A stretch of 64,000 bases of DNA from Candidatus Bathyarchaeota archaeon. Its GTDB lineage: Archaea; Thermoproteota; Bathyarchaeia; Bathyarchaeales; Bathycorpusculaceae. The stretch spans positions 398,758 through 462,757 of the forward strand of contig JAOZHX010000017.1 in assembly GCA_026014665.1 (NCBI GenBank), in the 5' to 3' direction. Below, one piece after another: positions 1-9,594 of the stretch. Position 1 is the first letter of the stretch; every line of letters begins with the position of its first letter. A model generated the notes under the pieces. It searched no databases. It saw only the letters and a program-made list of their open reading frames with translations, and was not told the DNA's origin. A program made the translations under genes and the position numbers.

Positions 1-171
1 CAGGCAGCACCAAATGGCCGCTTTTTTGTTCAGGAGGTTTTAGAGCTGACATCACATTTCCCTTAATTTGTAAATAAGCTTAATTTTGACAAATGCATAT
101 GCTTAGTTTCCAATCTAATCAATAAACCTTTTGTTAAAATAACTACAATAGCCCTCTGCCTGCAGGATGGC

Positions 172-867
172 TCAGTGCTTTTTAATCACGTACAAGTCGA
201 CGACAAATTCATGTCTTTGTTGAGAGTGGAAAGCAAACATACGGGGAATAACCATAAGCATAGCATAAACCGCTTTAATGGTACCGCCGTGTTTTTCGAC
301 AAAGGATTCCAAGAATGGTTCAGGCTGAACCTGAAGAAAACCGTTGCTTGCTTTAAGTTGTTTAATCAAGCGTGGGTCAAATTTTGGGTGATTATGAAGA
401 GAATAGACAGCTTCACCTACTTCAATAGCTTTCATAACGAATGCTCTGTCAGCCCCACGCCTCTGCACTCCAAACGGCGGATTCTGCAAAACAGTATCAA
501 AGCAGCCATTCATTGCGCCTATGTCGCCAAGCACCCATTGCACGACTGCTGAAAAGCCTGTTTGCTTACCGTTCGCATAGGCTGTTTTGACTGCTAACTT
601 ATCAACGTCAACGCCAACGACTTCTTTGGCGCCAAGGTAGGCTGCTCCCAAAGCAAGCCTGCCTGTTCCACAACCCAAATCCAAAACTGACCTGCCTATT
701 ATGTCGCCGTTTGTGTAAGCTGCCAAGTGAAGTATGTTTGCAGCTGTCTGCTCTGAGAGCGTGTACTGTTCCAGTTGGGCTTTAGGCGACGGTTGCGGGT
801 TAACCTTGGAGAGGAACAGTTCAAGGTCTAGTTTTCGAACAATCCTTCTTTGAGCAAACTTTCCCAT
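172..867 (-). CDS. METTL5-like RNA methyltransferase
   Basis: Class I SAM-dependent methyltransferase of the archaeal METTL5/COG2263 type; relatives N6-methylate adenosine in RNA. With the ATG at 867 the protein has 231 residues. SAM motif I (DLGCGTG) lies near residues 63-69 and the amino-methylase motif IV (NPPFG) near 129-133, as expected for methylation of an exocyclic nitrogen. The stretch before motif I, with SPKAQLEQY, is typical of the family. An ATG at 882 is also in frame, but GAGGT sits just before 867. The start lies inside the 3' end of the Dph2 gene, so the two are probably co-transcribed. The family is clear; the exact RNA target is inferred. Confidence 0.85.
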   Translation of the reverse strand: MGKFAQRRIVRKLDLELFLSKVNPQPSPKAQLEQYTLSEQTAANILHLAAYTNGDIIGRSVLDLGCGTGRLALGAAYLGAKEVVGVDVDKLAVKTAYANGKQTGFSAVVQWVLGDIGAMNGCFDTVLQNPPFGVQRRGADRAFVMKAIEVGEAVYSLHNHPKFDPRLIKQLKASNGFLQVQPEPFLESFVEKHGGTIKAVYAMLMVIPRMFAFHSQQRHEFVVDLYVIKKH

Positions 868-1829
868 GAAACCTCGCCGCAAACCACCCTAAACTCATTA
901 ACCATCAACACGGGCCTTTGAAACTTGCCCGGGGCATCGAGGGAAATGCGTGGACAAGCCGTGTTGACGTAAGCATCAACTGTTGGAAACTCCAGTAGCG
1001 CTTCGGGCGTGATCTCTCTGCCAACTAAAAGATAAGCAGTTTTTCCCGATTTCTCTGCCAACGCCTTAACCTGCAAGGCTTGGTCTAAGTGTTTCTGTCC
1101 TGGCTTCAAACCGATTAGCACTCCAAACGTTTTGGCTTCTTTGGCTTCTTGGATGCTGGCGAAGCGTTGCCTGAGAATTTTTTGCGCATCCTCATTTATG
1201 GAGTATGCTCTGTTATCGTATGGGTCAGCGACGACTGTTGGTTTAGCAGTGCTTAGCGCGATGCCCAGTGCATGAAAGAGTCCGCCGCCAACAAACAGGA
1301 AAGCATCAACTTCTTCTGCGATGGATTTGGCGTTGCTGTAGTTGCATCCGCTCACCTGCCCAGCATAAGCCATCTGTCCTGCATCGCCGATTATGACTGT
1401 TTTTCCAGCTAGTGTAAGGATTTCTTTTGCTCTATCGAGCGTTTGCAAATGTTGCACAGACATTGCCAAACCAACCTTGGTGTATTCTGCAAGGAGGAGC
1501 AGGGATTTTTCGATTGCAGCATCCACCGCTGCCGTTGCTCTGACTTCCACGTAGATTGTTGGCACCTGCTCATGCTTAAGCATCCTTACATGCCCAAAAT
1601 GCACAATCAAGCCTACGCCTAGGCTCTGCGCTTCATTTATGGCGACGTCGCAGGCGCCATAACATGGATCAACGGAGATAAGGGGCAAGGCACCGCTGTC
1701 TTCAACTATCTTTGCTAGCTCGGTAGCTTGAGGCTTAAGCCCCTCTGGCATCTGCAGCAAAACCCGCTTGGCACCCAGTTTGGCGATTTCCCGTTTAATT
1801 CTTTCCTCTTCAAAATCGAAGGCTGGCAT
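828..1829 (-). CDS. dph2: Diphthamide biosynthesis enzyme Dph2 (2-(3-amino-3-carboxypropyl)histidine synthase)
   Basis: Archaeal Dph2 makes the first step of diphthamide on elongation factor 2: a non-classical radical SAM reaction transfers the 3-amino-3-carboxypropyl group of SAM to a histidine. The 333-residue length is normal. Three widely spaced cysteines that should bind the 4Fe-4S cluster are visible: Cys60 (in DPCYGACD, with Cys56 nearby), Cys162 (GCNYSNAKS) and Cys292 (NTACPRIS), one per domain as in the archaeal homodimeric enzyme. The 3' end overlaps the downstream METTL5-like gene, giving a small translation-related operon. Confidence 0.93.
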   Translation of the reverse strand: MPAFDFEEERIKREIAKLGAKRVLLQMPEGLKPQATELAKIVEDSGALPLISVDPCYGACDVAINEAQSLGVGLIVHFGHVRMLKHEQVPTIYVEVRATAAVDAAIEKSLLLLAEYTKVGLAMSVQHLQTLDRAKEILTLAGKTVIIGDAGQMAYAGQVSGCNYSNAKSIAEEVDAFLFVGGGLFHALGIALSTAKPTVVADPYDNRAYSINEDAQKILRQRFASIQEAKEAKTFGVLIGLKPGQKHLDQALQVKALAEKSGKTAYLLVGREITPEALLEFPTVDAYVNTACPRISLDAPGKFQRPVLMVNEFRVVCGEVSWESLLKEGLFEN

Positions 1830-1998
1830 AACAAAGTACCATCCAAGTTTTCCTTTGAGGCTAAATATAGGCTACGTGTTATTTGAGCTGTTCTTTTCTG
1901 TCGGTCATTGCTTCTTTTAGGATTTTGAATCTGTAAAAGGGAATTTTATTGGCTTTAGCTTTCCGTTAAATAAAAAAAAGAGGGATTTTTTAATGAGG

Positions 1999-4563
1999 CT
2001 ATGGTCGCCTTCTGAGCATCAACACTACTAGTACGATTGCTATGATGATGTTTAGGGCAAACAGGCCGGCAATTGCGGGAATGAAATACGTGTCAGCGAC
2101 AGATGTTGGAGCAGGTGTCGGAGCCTGCGTTGGTGCTGCTTCGTCTACAACGATTGCTGTTTCTGACTGTGAGGGCCAGTACGATTCAGACCCTTCGAAT
2201 GTTGCGATCACTATGTATTTGCCTGGGATATCAGGTGTCCATTTAAAGCTAAAGGAGCCGCTGCTATCGCTCGTTGCAGTACCGATATCTCGGTAGTTAC
2301 CGTTGTTGTCGATGACGGATAGTTTAACGGTTACACCTGTGACGTCGGTGGGCTTTGGCTTTTGCATGTAAACGTATGCCATCCAATCACTCATGCTTTC
2401 ATCTGAAACCGCTGGAACGCCGCTGGGGAATCGTGCTTTCTGCTCGGGTTGCGTGGTGCCGCTGGCTATATCGAGGACATTGCCTTCTACGAGGACACTG
2501 CTACCCTGAACTGAAACTTTTGGTGATGCAGTTACTGAAAGAGCGCTTGGGCCTTTACCAATTGTGTAAATTTGGTGGTCGTAGAGATTTAGGTATGTGT
2601 AGTAGCCGTCTGCAATTGCAAAGCCATTTGTTACTTGCCCAATACCGCCCGCTGAGGAAGGTGTAGCTGCATCCAAAGACCATATTAAGTCTCCAGTGGT
2701 GGCGTTTAAACAGTATACTTTTGAACCCTTCCAGTAGGGTGCGTTGCGAGAGTGTTCGTTGGTGCCTAAGAAGACTTTTCCATCAGCTACAACTTGTATA
2801 CCAAGAGGATAGTTGGTATAGGGTGTCGAAAGACCGCTGGGTACGCTGAACTTCCATAGAGTGCGTCCGTCCTTCGTGTCATAACAGTATACGGTGCCAT
2901 AACCGCTATGGATGAGTTTGCCGTATGCAACAGCCCATCCACTGCTGTAGAAGCCCCAGTCATCTTCGCGTTCTGACGTCCATAATTGTTTTCCATCGTC
3001 AAGGCTGTAGCCTGTGAAGGTTAAGCCGTCTCTTAACCAGATAGTGAAGACGCGATTTGTCTCATCAACCGGTCCCAGCAGGACAGTTTGGTTGCCTGAT
3101 GGAGCTGGGTAATTTTGGCTCCACAGTAGTTGGCCTCTACTTTCTGGCTTTAGACTAATAGCCCACATGGTCCATGGATCGGGTGTTCCGTAGGTAGTTA
3201 TGCCAGCGAAAGATGTGCTTGTGCCTAGCATTATATCGTCAGGGAATACCCTAACAATTGTATTGGTTGTTCCAGGCAGTTTAGGTATTGTCACATTCCA
3301 TGAGTACGATTTGCTCATGTCCACTGTTTTTCCGATAGGTCTCCACTGGAAATAGCTGGAACTAGTATAATCGTTTGGATTAATTGAGCCTGTTAATGCC
3401 TGAGCTGCAGTATTATTCCATAAAGCTAGCCAATTTGCCGTTGAGTTGAGTTGGTAGAAGAGGATTTCGCCGTTGGGGCCGTAAATGGTAGATACACCCC
3501 AAGATGCGGCTGAACCAGCGCCGCTTGGACAGTTATAGAGGTCAAACAGCCAGTTTCCAGTTAAGGAATCATATGCTGACCAGTTTGTTCCAGACACACG
3601 CCATAGGTAGCCGTTTGGGATGACTCCGTGTTGATTGAACGACTCATAATCGTAGAGTTGACCAAAGGTTGGCATCGTGATGTTTTGCCAGAAAATGTCT
3701 TTACCAGTCCTTAAGTCTACGCAAGCGAATCCGCCTGCAGTGGCGCTATTGCTCTTAGGTACAGCGTAATACAAACGTCCATTGACGACTAAAGGAGCGC
3801 CGAATCTGCCTTCATAGGCAGTTCCGTCGTAGAAAGTCATGCCATCGGTGCCAGTGTTTGTTCCACCTACAACGCCTCCATCCTCAATGGGCTTTGTCCA
3901 CATAACGTGGGCACTGCTTGGGGCGGTGCCGTCGGGCTGAAACCTCAAGGCTTGCTGGGGACCGAGCCACTGGGAAGCTATTATGTACCAATTGTCGTTT
4001 TGTCCCTCTATGGGGCGTGTCCAGTATTCTGTTGGCAAAGGATAGAGAGGTGGGCTAGGGAGTGGTTCTTCCTGCACAGTAAACGTCGTTGTTCCACTTG
4101 ATGCTTTAAAAGTATCATTTATGTAAAGAGAGGTACTTGTACCCATTATGCCTGTTCCATTGCTACCGGTCAATACCTGTGGTCCAAACCGGGCTGTGAC
4201 AGAGTAGTTGCCCGTAGCTTCAGGGGTATAAATGTAGTAGCTGCCACCGACTGGGTCAGAAATAAGGGGACCTACTGTTTGTTTGGTATTATCGGGTTTT
4301 GTGATATCTAAGAAGTAATACCATCTGTCGCCAGCACTGCCTGCTGCCGTAGGCGGTAGCCAGTTAATCCAGAATACTATAGTTATTTGTTGACCAACGC
4401 CCACGGGATTTGGTGCTGCAGTGATGTATAGGTATGTTGGTATTTCCCACGGGGGAGTGTGTGCTGTGACAAGTGAACTTGTTGCAGCAAAGATTGAAGA
4501 TGCAATCAGCAGAATTAAGATAGCGGAGCTCAGAAGTTTTTTTAGGGAATTGTTTGTATGCAC
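1999..4563 (-). CDS. Secreted, membrane-anchored PQQ-like beta-propeller protein
   Basis: Large extracellular protein. The frame is open to 4683, but the likely start is the GTG at 4563, preceded by AAAGGAG, giving 854 residues. From that start there is a signal peptide (KK then a run of Leu/Ile/Ala). The middle holds repeated blades of the PQQ/pyrrolo-quinoline-like beta-propeller (COG1520), with repeats such as GKLIHSGYGTVYCYDTKDG and GSKVYCLNATTGDLIW. A carboxypeptidase-regulatory-like or Ig-like domain follows (about residues 730-810), then a Pro/Thr/Ala-rich linker and one C-terminal membrane helix ending in RRRP. It probably sits on the cell surface. No catalytic residues are evident and the function is unknown. 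Confidence 0.85.
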   Translation of the reverse strand: MHTNNSLKKLLSSAILILLIASSIFAATSSLVTAHTPPWEIPTYLYITAAPNPVGVGQQITIVFWINWLPPTAAGSAGDRWYYFLDITKPDNTKQTVGPLISDPVGGSYYIYTPEATGNYSVTARFGPQVLTGSNGTGIMGTSTSLYINDTFKASSGTTTFTVQEEPLPSPPLYPLPTEYWTRPIEGQNDNWYIIASQWLGPQQALRFQPDGTAPSSAHVMWTKPIEDGGVVGGTNTGTDGMTFYDGTAYEGRFGAPLVVNGRLYYAVPKSNSATAGGFACVDLRTGKDIFWQNITMPTFGQLYDYESFNQHGVIPNGYLWRVSGTNWSAYDSLTGNWLFDLYNCPSGAGSAASWGVSTIYGPNGEILFYQLNSTANWLALWNNTAAQALTGSINPNDYTSSSYFQWRPIGKTVDMSKSYSWNVTIPKLPGTTNTIVRVFPDDIMLGTSTSFAGITTYGTPDPWTMWAISLKPESRGQLLWSQNYPAPSGNQTVLLGPVDETNRVFTIWLRDGLTFTGYSLDDGKQLWTSEREDDWGFYSSGWAVAYGKLIHSGYGTVYCYDTKDGRTLWKFSVPSGLSTPYTNYPLGIQVVADGKVFLGTNEHSRNAPYWKGSKVYCLNATTGDLIWSLDAATPSSAGGIGQVTNGFAIADGYYTYLNLYDHQIYTIGKGPSALSVTASPKVSVQGSSVLVEGNVLDIASGTTQPEQKARFPSGVPAVSDESMSDWMAYVYMQKPKPTDVTGVTVKLSVIDNNGNYRDIGTATSDSSGSFSFKWTPDIPGKYIVIATFEGSESYWPSQSETAIVVDEAAPTQAPTPAPTSVADTYFIPAIAGLFALNIIIAIVLVVLMLRRRP

Positions 4564-4660
4564 TAAAATTTCTCCTTTTTTTCGGTAAGTAATAAACTTA
4601 TCGATTGCCATATAAGTTTTGTGTAAATCTTTGATTCGATTAACTACTAAGCAAAAATAA

Positions 4661-5002
4661 ACGAATAAGCTAAGGATTAACAACTACATCAAACCGATTT
4701 TACAAATTGACCCCTCAAAATTAGGGTATCGAGGGTTTATCATTGTCCATATCGAGATGTCGGTAAAGGGTTACATCAAAGAAATGGTTGATGCGCTTTC
4801 TAAGGTACCCGGTGTACATGACATCATAAGGCTAAGTGGAAGCTATGACTTGGCAATTGTCGCCCACGTAAAAGAGTGTAAGGACATAATGAATATCCAC
4901 AAAAGAATTGCGAGTTTTCCTCATATTAAAAGAATGGAATCTTCGCTTGCGCAAGCATTCCCAAGTTGGCCTCCACGTCGCACAACTATAACCACGTTCT
5001 AG
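4661..5002 (+). pseudogene. Lrp/AsnC effector-domain remnant lacking its HTH and a start codon
   Basis: The first ATG (4757) gives an 81-residue ligand-binding (RAM) domain of the Lrp/AsnC family. The same frame is open upstream to a TAA at 4658-4660 and encodes more of the family: IDPSKLGYRG followed by the first beta strand GFIIVHIEM. This is the linker and strand 1 normally found after the DNA-binding domain. No ATG, GTG or TTG precedes it and the HTH region is absent. Starting at 4757 would delete strand 1 of the fold. I read this as a 5'-truncated gene, though a stand-alone RAM protein from a rare start codon is possible. Confidence 0.6.
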
Positions 5003-5085
5003 CAACCGAGTGCTCAGAGCAGTTCTGCTCGCTCTTCAGATAGGCGAATTTGATCAAACAAAAAAATAAGAAGGAAGCTTTGAGG

Positions 5086-7518
5086 TTACCATTCCCAGTC
5101 TTGGGTGGGCTTCTTGAGCGGTTGCCCCCGTGCGAGTGCTGCTTGTTCGGCGAGGCGTTCAAGGATGATTTTCTGCTCAACACTAGCTACATGTCTTCTT
5201 GTTGTGGCTACTGCGTCGTTGTTGACTGAGATGCTGTCTATTCCCGCTCGGACGAGGAATTCGGCAAAGTCGGGGAGGTTGCTGGGTCCTTCGCCACATA
5301 TGCTGACTGTGCATCCGTTTTCATGTGCGACTTTGATTAGGTGTGCAATTATGCGTTTTACTGCTGGGTCACGTTCGTCGAAGTAGCCCATTTGTCCTAA
5401 GCGTTCACTATCGCGGTCTATCATTAGTACGCCTTGGGTCATGTCGTTTGAGCCGATGCTGAAGCCGTCAACAAGTTTGCTGAATTCGTCTGCCATGATT
5501 GCGATTGACGGAGTTTCAGCCATGAACCAGACTTTGAAGTCTTTGTTGCGTTCTAAGCCTTCTTCCTTCATGATTTGCAAAACAGCTTTGGCTTCCCAGA
5601 CTGTGCGAACCATGGGCAACATGACATAGACGTTTTTGAGTCCCCATTCGCTTCGGCATTTCTTGATTGCTTGGCACTCGAGCCGGAAGGCTTTGTCATA
5701 CCATTTGCTTATGTAGCGGCTGCAGCCTCTCCAGCCAAGCATGGGGTTTTCCTCGACGATCTCATACTTTTCGCCGCCTTTTAAGCCGCGATACTCGTTG
5801 GTCTTAAAGTCGCTTAACCGAACCACGACGGGTTTAGGCTGGATTGCACGTGCAACGGTGGCGACTCCTTCGGCTAGTTTATCGACGAACTCTTGGCTTT
5901 TGCCTGCATCAACAAACGCCATGGGGTGTGTTCCGATTGCGCTGGCAAGGATGAATTCAGTGCGCATAAGTCCGATGCCTTCAAATGGCAAGTTCTTGTA
6001 ATCCTCAATTTTCTCGGGAACACCCAAGTTCATGTAGATCTTTGTCGCTGTTACTGGGGCCGATTCGGCTGCTTGCATAACCACTGCTGGGCCGTTGGCT
6101 GTTGCTGCAGGTTGAACTGCTTGTGCCATTATGCCTTCGTAGATTACGCCGTTTCTTGAGTCCACGGTGTATTCCTGAGCATTCTTCATGACTTGAGTTG
6201 CGATTTCTGTGCCTACGACACAGGGTATGTTGAGTTCGCGGCTGACGATAGCTGCATGCGAGGTGATTCCGCCTTTGTCGGTGACGATGGCGCTTGCCAT
6301 TTTCATGAAAGGTACAAAATCAGGGTCAGTCATGCCTGTGACGAGGATGTCGCCTTTGCGCATTTCATGGCTAGCGTCCTCAGCGTTTATAACAATCTTA
6401 GCTTTGCCAGTGCCGTAGCCTCTTCTGCCAGCGGAGATTCCGCGTACAACGATCTTTAAGGCTTCCTGTTGAACTTTAGCTTCCTCCACCTTGGGAGCTT
6501 CCATGGTTTTTGAACCGAAAATTGTTTCTGGGCGAGCTTGAACTAGCATCATGTTCTGTGGGAAAGGCAGATCTTGGTCGATTGCCCATTCAATATCCAT
6601 GGGTTTACCATAATGACTCTCGATTCGCTTGGCAATTTCAGCTAGAAAATTGATTTCTTGGTCACTTATGCAGGCAACTTTCTGTTCTGCTTCTGGAACG
6701 TCCAAACTGACAGTTTTGCCAGTTTTAGGGTCGCGAACATACTTGATTGCTTTTCGGGCGATTCGGCGTTCTTTGATTTGCATTGTGTTCTTGTCCACGA
6801 CAAAGTCGTCAGGGTTAACTGCACCTGAAACAACAGTTTCCCCAAGACCATAGTTGCCTTCGATGACTATTTCATCGTGGTTTCCGCTGACCGGGTTGAT
6901 GCTGAACATGACTCCTGCGGCACGGGAGTTAACCATTTTCTGCACGCCGACGCTGATGAAGACTTTTTCGTGTGCAAAGCCTTTCTCGTTTCGGTAAAAG
7001 ATTGCTCGTGGGGTAAAGAGGCTTGACCAGCATTTCCTGACTTTCTCGATGAGGTCGTCTGCGCCCTTAACATTGAGATAAGTTTCCTGTTGACCCGCAA
7101 AGGATGCGTCAGGCAAGTCTTCTGCTGTGGCGCTTGAACGCACCGCAACAAAGGTGTCCTCAAGCTCCAAACGCTTGTTTAAGTCAACGTAGGCTTGCCG
7201 TATGGCGTTCTCGATTTCCTTTGGCATCGTTGTTTTCTCAATGAGTTCCCGAATCGTTTTTGAGGCAGCATCGTACTGTTTTGGGTCGTTTGGGTCTGTG
7301 ATTGTTTCTTTGAGGATTCGATAGATTTGCTCTGCAATTTTTTTCTCAACGATAAATTTCTCGTAAGAACGAGCTGTGACTGCAAAACCAGGGGGAACAG
7401 GCAACCCCGCGTTAATCATTTCGCCAAGGCTGGCGTTCTTGCCGCCAACAATTGCAACGTCAGTGTTTCTTAAATCATCAAACCATAAAACCAATTCTTT
7501 CTCTTTAGTTACGTTCAA
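5086..7518 (-). CDS. ppsA: Phosphoenolpyruvate synthase (pyruvate, water dikinase)
   Basis: Converts pyruvate, ATP and water to PEP, AMP and phosphate, the usual archaeal entry to gluconeogenesis (the reverse direction is possible in some archaea). At 810 residues it has the full PpsA layout: N-terminal ATP-grasp domain (VGGKNASLGEM, RSSATAEDLPDASFAGQQET), the swivelling phosphohistidine domain with GGITSHAAIV around residue 415, and a C-terminal PEP-binding barrel with GSNDMTQ and the catalytic SICGEGPSN segment. Its ATG overlaps the stop of the L10e gene by four bases, so the two are translationally coupled. Confidence 0.96.
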   Translation of the reverse strand: MNVTKEKELVLWFDDLRNTDVAIVGGKNASLGEMINAGLPVPPGFAVTARSYEKFIVEKKIAEQIYRILKETITDPNDPKQYDAASKTIRELIEKTTMPKEIENAIRQAYVDLNKRLELEDTFVAVRSSATAEDLPDASFAGQQETYLNVKGADDLIEKVRKCWSSLFTPRAIFYRNEKGFAHEKVFISVGVQKMVNSRAAGVMFSINPVSGNHDEIVIEGNYGLGETVVSGAVNPDDFVVDKNTMQIKERRIARKAIKYVRDPKTGKTVSLDVPEAEQKVACISDQEINFLAEIAKRIESHYGKPMDIEWAIDQDLPFPQNMMLVQARPETIFGSKTMEAPKVEEAKVQQEALKIVVRGISAGRRGYGTGKAKIVINAEDASHEMRKGDILVTGMTDPDFVPFMKMASAIVTDKGGITSHAAIVSRELNIPCVVGTEIATQVMKNAQEYTVDSRNGVIYEGIMAQAVQPAATANGPAVVMQAAESAPVTATKIYMNLGVPEKIEDYKNLPFEGIGLMRTEFILASAIGTHPMAFVDAGKSQEFVDKLAEGVATVARAIQPKPVVVRLSDFKTNEYRGLKGGEKYEIVEENPMLGWRGCSRYISKWYDKAFRLECQAIKKCRSEWGLKNVYVMLPMVRTVWEAKAVLQIMKEEGLERNKDFKVWFMAETPSIAIMADEFSKLVDGFSIGSNDMTQGVLMIDRDSERLGQMGYFDERDPAVKRIIAHLIKVAHENGCTVSICGEGPSNLPDFAEFLVRAGIDSISVNNDAVATTRRHVASVEQKIILERLAEQAALARGQPLKKPTQDWEW

Positions 7519-8057
7519 GTTGTCTCCATCTCCGGTTGAGCCTTCTCCGCTTGACTATTAGGAGTGCTAATCTTGGAGATAACTATTTTGCATGGTATGG
7601 GAAGTTTTGCACTGCCCCGTTTGAGGGACTCTTTGGCAGTTTGTTCTTGCCCTGCTTTCACCCGCACAGTGATGATGGGTTGGCCCACTTCGACCTTGGC
7701 TGCCGTGCCAATGGCTGCACCGAAGGAGCGTCTCATTCCTTGTTGGAGTCGGTCAGCGTGAGCGCCAAAAATCATCTTGTTTTCTCTAAGGATGATGTGT
7801 GGGTAGGGGTGGACGTTCATGTAGTAGTCGTTTATTAGTTTGTCCATTAGGACACGGTTTGTTGCCACACGGGCTGCTTCGAGTGCGCTGTGTCGGATTT
7901 GAGCTCGTTCAGTGGCAATTAGTTGGCCTTCAATTTCGAATTGGGTCTTGGTGTCGCCCATGGTGAACTTTACAATTTTGGGCGGTGGAAAACCTCGTGC
8001 ATATTCTTTTCGGGTGTAGGCACGGTTCTTCACGTGTCGGTAATTTCGTGCATGCAT
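7515..8057 (-). CDS. rpl10e: 50S ribosomal protein L10e (uL16 family)
   Basis: Archaeal/eukaryotic L10e, the counterpart of bacterial L16, a core protein of the large subunit near the tRNA-binding sites. The 180-residue protein starts MHARNYRHVKNRAYTRKEY and contains the family segments HPYPHIILRENKM, GADRLQ-like HADRLQQGMR, and SFGAAIGTAA. The C-terminal 20 residues, rich in Glu, Gln and Ala, extend past the conserved core. It is the first gene of a two-gene unit with ppsA, with which it overlaps by four bases. The adjoining upstream 170 bases separate it from a divergent methylase gene. Confidence 0.96.
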   Translation of the reverse strand: MHARNYRHVKNRAYTRKEYARGFPPPKIVKFTMGDTKTQFEIEGQLIATERAQIRHSALEAARVATNRVLMDKLINDYYMNVHPYPHIILRENKMIFGAHADRLQQGMRRSFGAAIGTAAKVEVGQPIITVRVKAGQEQTAKESLKRGSAKLPIPCKIVISKISTPNSQAEKAQPEMETT

Positions 8058-8196
8058 GCAACGTCACTTTCTTTGCATAATCACTTCTTTAGCGGTATTT
8101 AAACGATTTGTAAATACACGGCAATGCTTACGTGCGATTTTTAGCAATGAATCCTTGACTAAACTATTTCCTAAAGAACAGTCGGCGGGTACTTTG

Positions 8197-8205
8197 CTTA
8201 TATAG
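8197..8205 (+). promoter_or_regulatory. TATA box for the Trm11-like methylase gene
   Basis: The sequence CTTATATAG is centred about 27 bases upstream of the ATG at 8228, the distance at which archaeal transcription starts. No ribosome-binding site lies before the ATG, so the mRNA is probably leaderless. Confidence 0.6.
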
Positions 8206-8227
8206 TTAGTTCACTTCTGGTTTTGCG

Positions 8228-9523
8228 ATGTTGACTTATGTGTTTGTCTGCGGAAAGAACTGGGTGCTTTCCCTAGCGGAGCTAGCTGCTTACTTTAGGG
8301 CTCGAAACATCAAGTTTGTCATAGAGTATTTTTCAAGGGAGTTCTTCGTCATCCAGATAGAGCCCATCGCTGTTGCTTCGCTGATGGCTGATTTGGGCGG
8401 AACCTTAAAAATCGGTAAACCCAAAACAGTTCTACCTACAGTAACCGTTAAGGAAGCGTTCCTTAAGAAAAACAGGCAAGCTCAAAAACACATCATCCAA
8501 GCCATGGGTGCAAGCGGCATCTCAACTGGAATGACGTCGGCGACGGCGGAGAAAATTTTTTTCGGAGTAAGCGTTTACTTTACGGATAACACGTTTTCCT
8601 CTGTTTCTGGGAGAATTCAGCGTTTTGTCGGCAGCACCGTAAAGGATGAACTGAGGGCTCTGGGAAAAAACGCGGGTTTTATGGGCACTTCCTCGGCAAG
8701 GCAAGCGAAGTTGACTAACGTTGAAGTGATAAAGAAGCGTTTGGTGGAAAACCAAGCTGAAGTGTTGTTTTGCATCGGCAAAGAGCAAACATGGGTTGCG
8801 ATAACGGTAGCTGTACACAACCCGTTTGAGTTCCAAAAAAGGGACATATATAAACCCAACCAACGCAAGATTTTTGCTATGCCTCCGCGACTGGCACGTA
8901 TGATGGTTAATTTATCGTTGTGCAGAGAAGGAAAGGTTTTGCTTGACCCCTTCTGTGGTGTTGGCACGATCTTGCAGGAAGCATTGCTGGAGCGTTCTGA
9001 GGTGGTGGGGTTGGATGTCAATGCGTGGTGTGTGAAGGCTGCTGAGGAAAACCTTGAGTGGCTCATCAGAGAGTATGGGCTAAAAGAAGCGGATTTTAGG
9101 GTTCTGCAAGGAGAAGTGGGTAGGATGGTTGAGAAGGTTGGGTTAGAATCCGTCGATTGCATAGCCTCAGAGCCTGATTTAGGTCCTGCGCTTAGGGAAT
9201 TTCCCACAGTCCCCTATGCCAAAAGGATTATCGCTAAGCTTGAACCTCTCTTCTTTGAGTTCATCGACCAAGCGTATAGAGTTCTAAAGTCTGAAGGACG
9301 TTTGGTAGTGGTGACGCCGTACATCAAAACGCGCTCCAAGGAAGCAGTGACTATGCCAATTGGCGAAAGGCTTGAGGCTATTGGATTCAAACGCGTATAC
9401 ATTTTTTCAAGGGATATGTTCTCTGAAAAATTAGAGATTGGGCGCCTTTTACATACGTCGTCGCTTGTGGAGTTGGATGAGCGGCATAAAATCGGCAGGG
9501 AAATCCACATACTCCAAAAATAA
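8228..9523 (+). CDS. Trm11/Trm-G10-like SAM-dependent methyltransferase with altered catalytic motif
   Basis: 431-residue protein of the COG1041 group, whose characterised members N2-methylate guanosine 10 of tRNA. The N-terminal half resembles the THUMP/ferredoxin-like RNA-binding part. The conserved KPNQRKIFAMPPRLARMMVNL precedes a Rossmann methylase with motif I DPFCGVGTILQEAL (about residue 240) and the acidic motif GLDVNAWCV. Motif IV, normally (D/N)PPY, reads SEPDLGPAL here (about residue 318), so N2-guanine methylation cannot be assumed. The gene is monocistronic and divergent from L10e. Confidence 0.8.
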   Translation: MLTYVFVCGKNWVLSLAELAAYFRARNIKFVIEYFSREFFVIQIEPIAVASLMADLGGTLKIGKPKTVLPTVTVKEAFLKKNRQAQKHIIQAMGASGISTGMTSATAEKIFFGVSVYFTDNTFSSVSGRIQRFVGSTVKDELRALGKNAGFMGTSSARQAKLTNVEVIKKRLVENQAEVLFCIGKEQTWVAITVAVHNPFEFQKRDIYKPNQRKIFAMPPRLARMMVNLSLCREGKVLLDPFCGVGTILQEALLERSEVVGLDVNAWCVKAAEENLEWLIREYGLKEADFRVLQGEVGRMVEKVGLESVDCIASEPDLGPALREFPTVPYAKRIIAKLEPLFFEFIDQAYRVLKSEGRLVVVTPYIKTRSKEAVTMPIGERLEAIGFKRVYIFSRDMFSEKLEIGRLLHTSSLVELDERHKIGREIHILQK

Positions 9524-9594
9524 AAACCGAGCCAGATAACAATTTATTAGTTCGTTCATTTAACTATGTTTCTAAACCTCGGGGAACAAAACGC

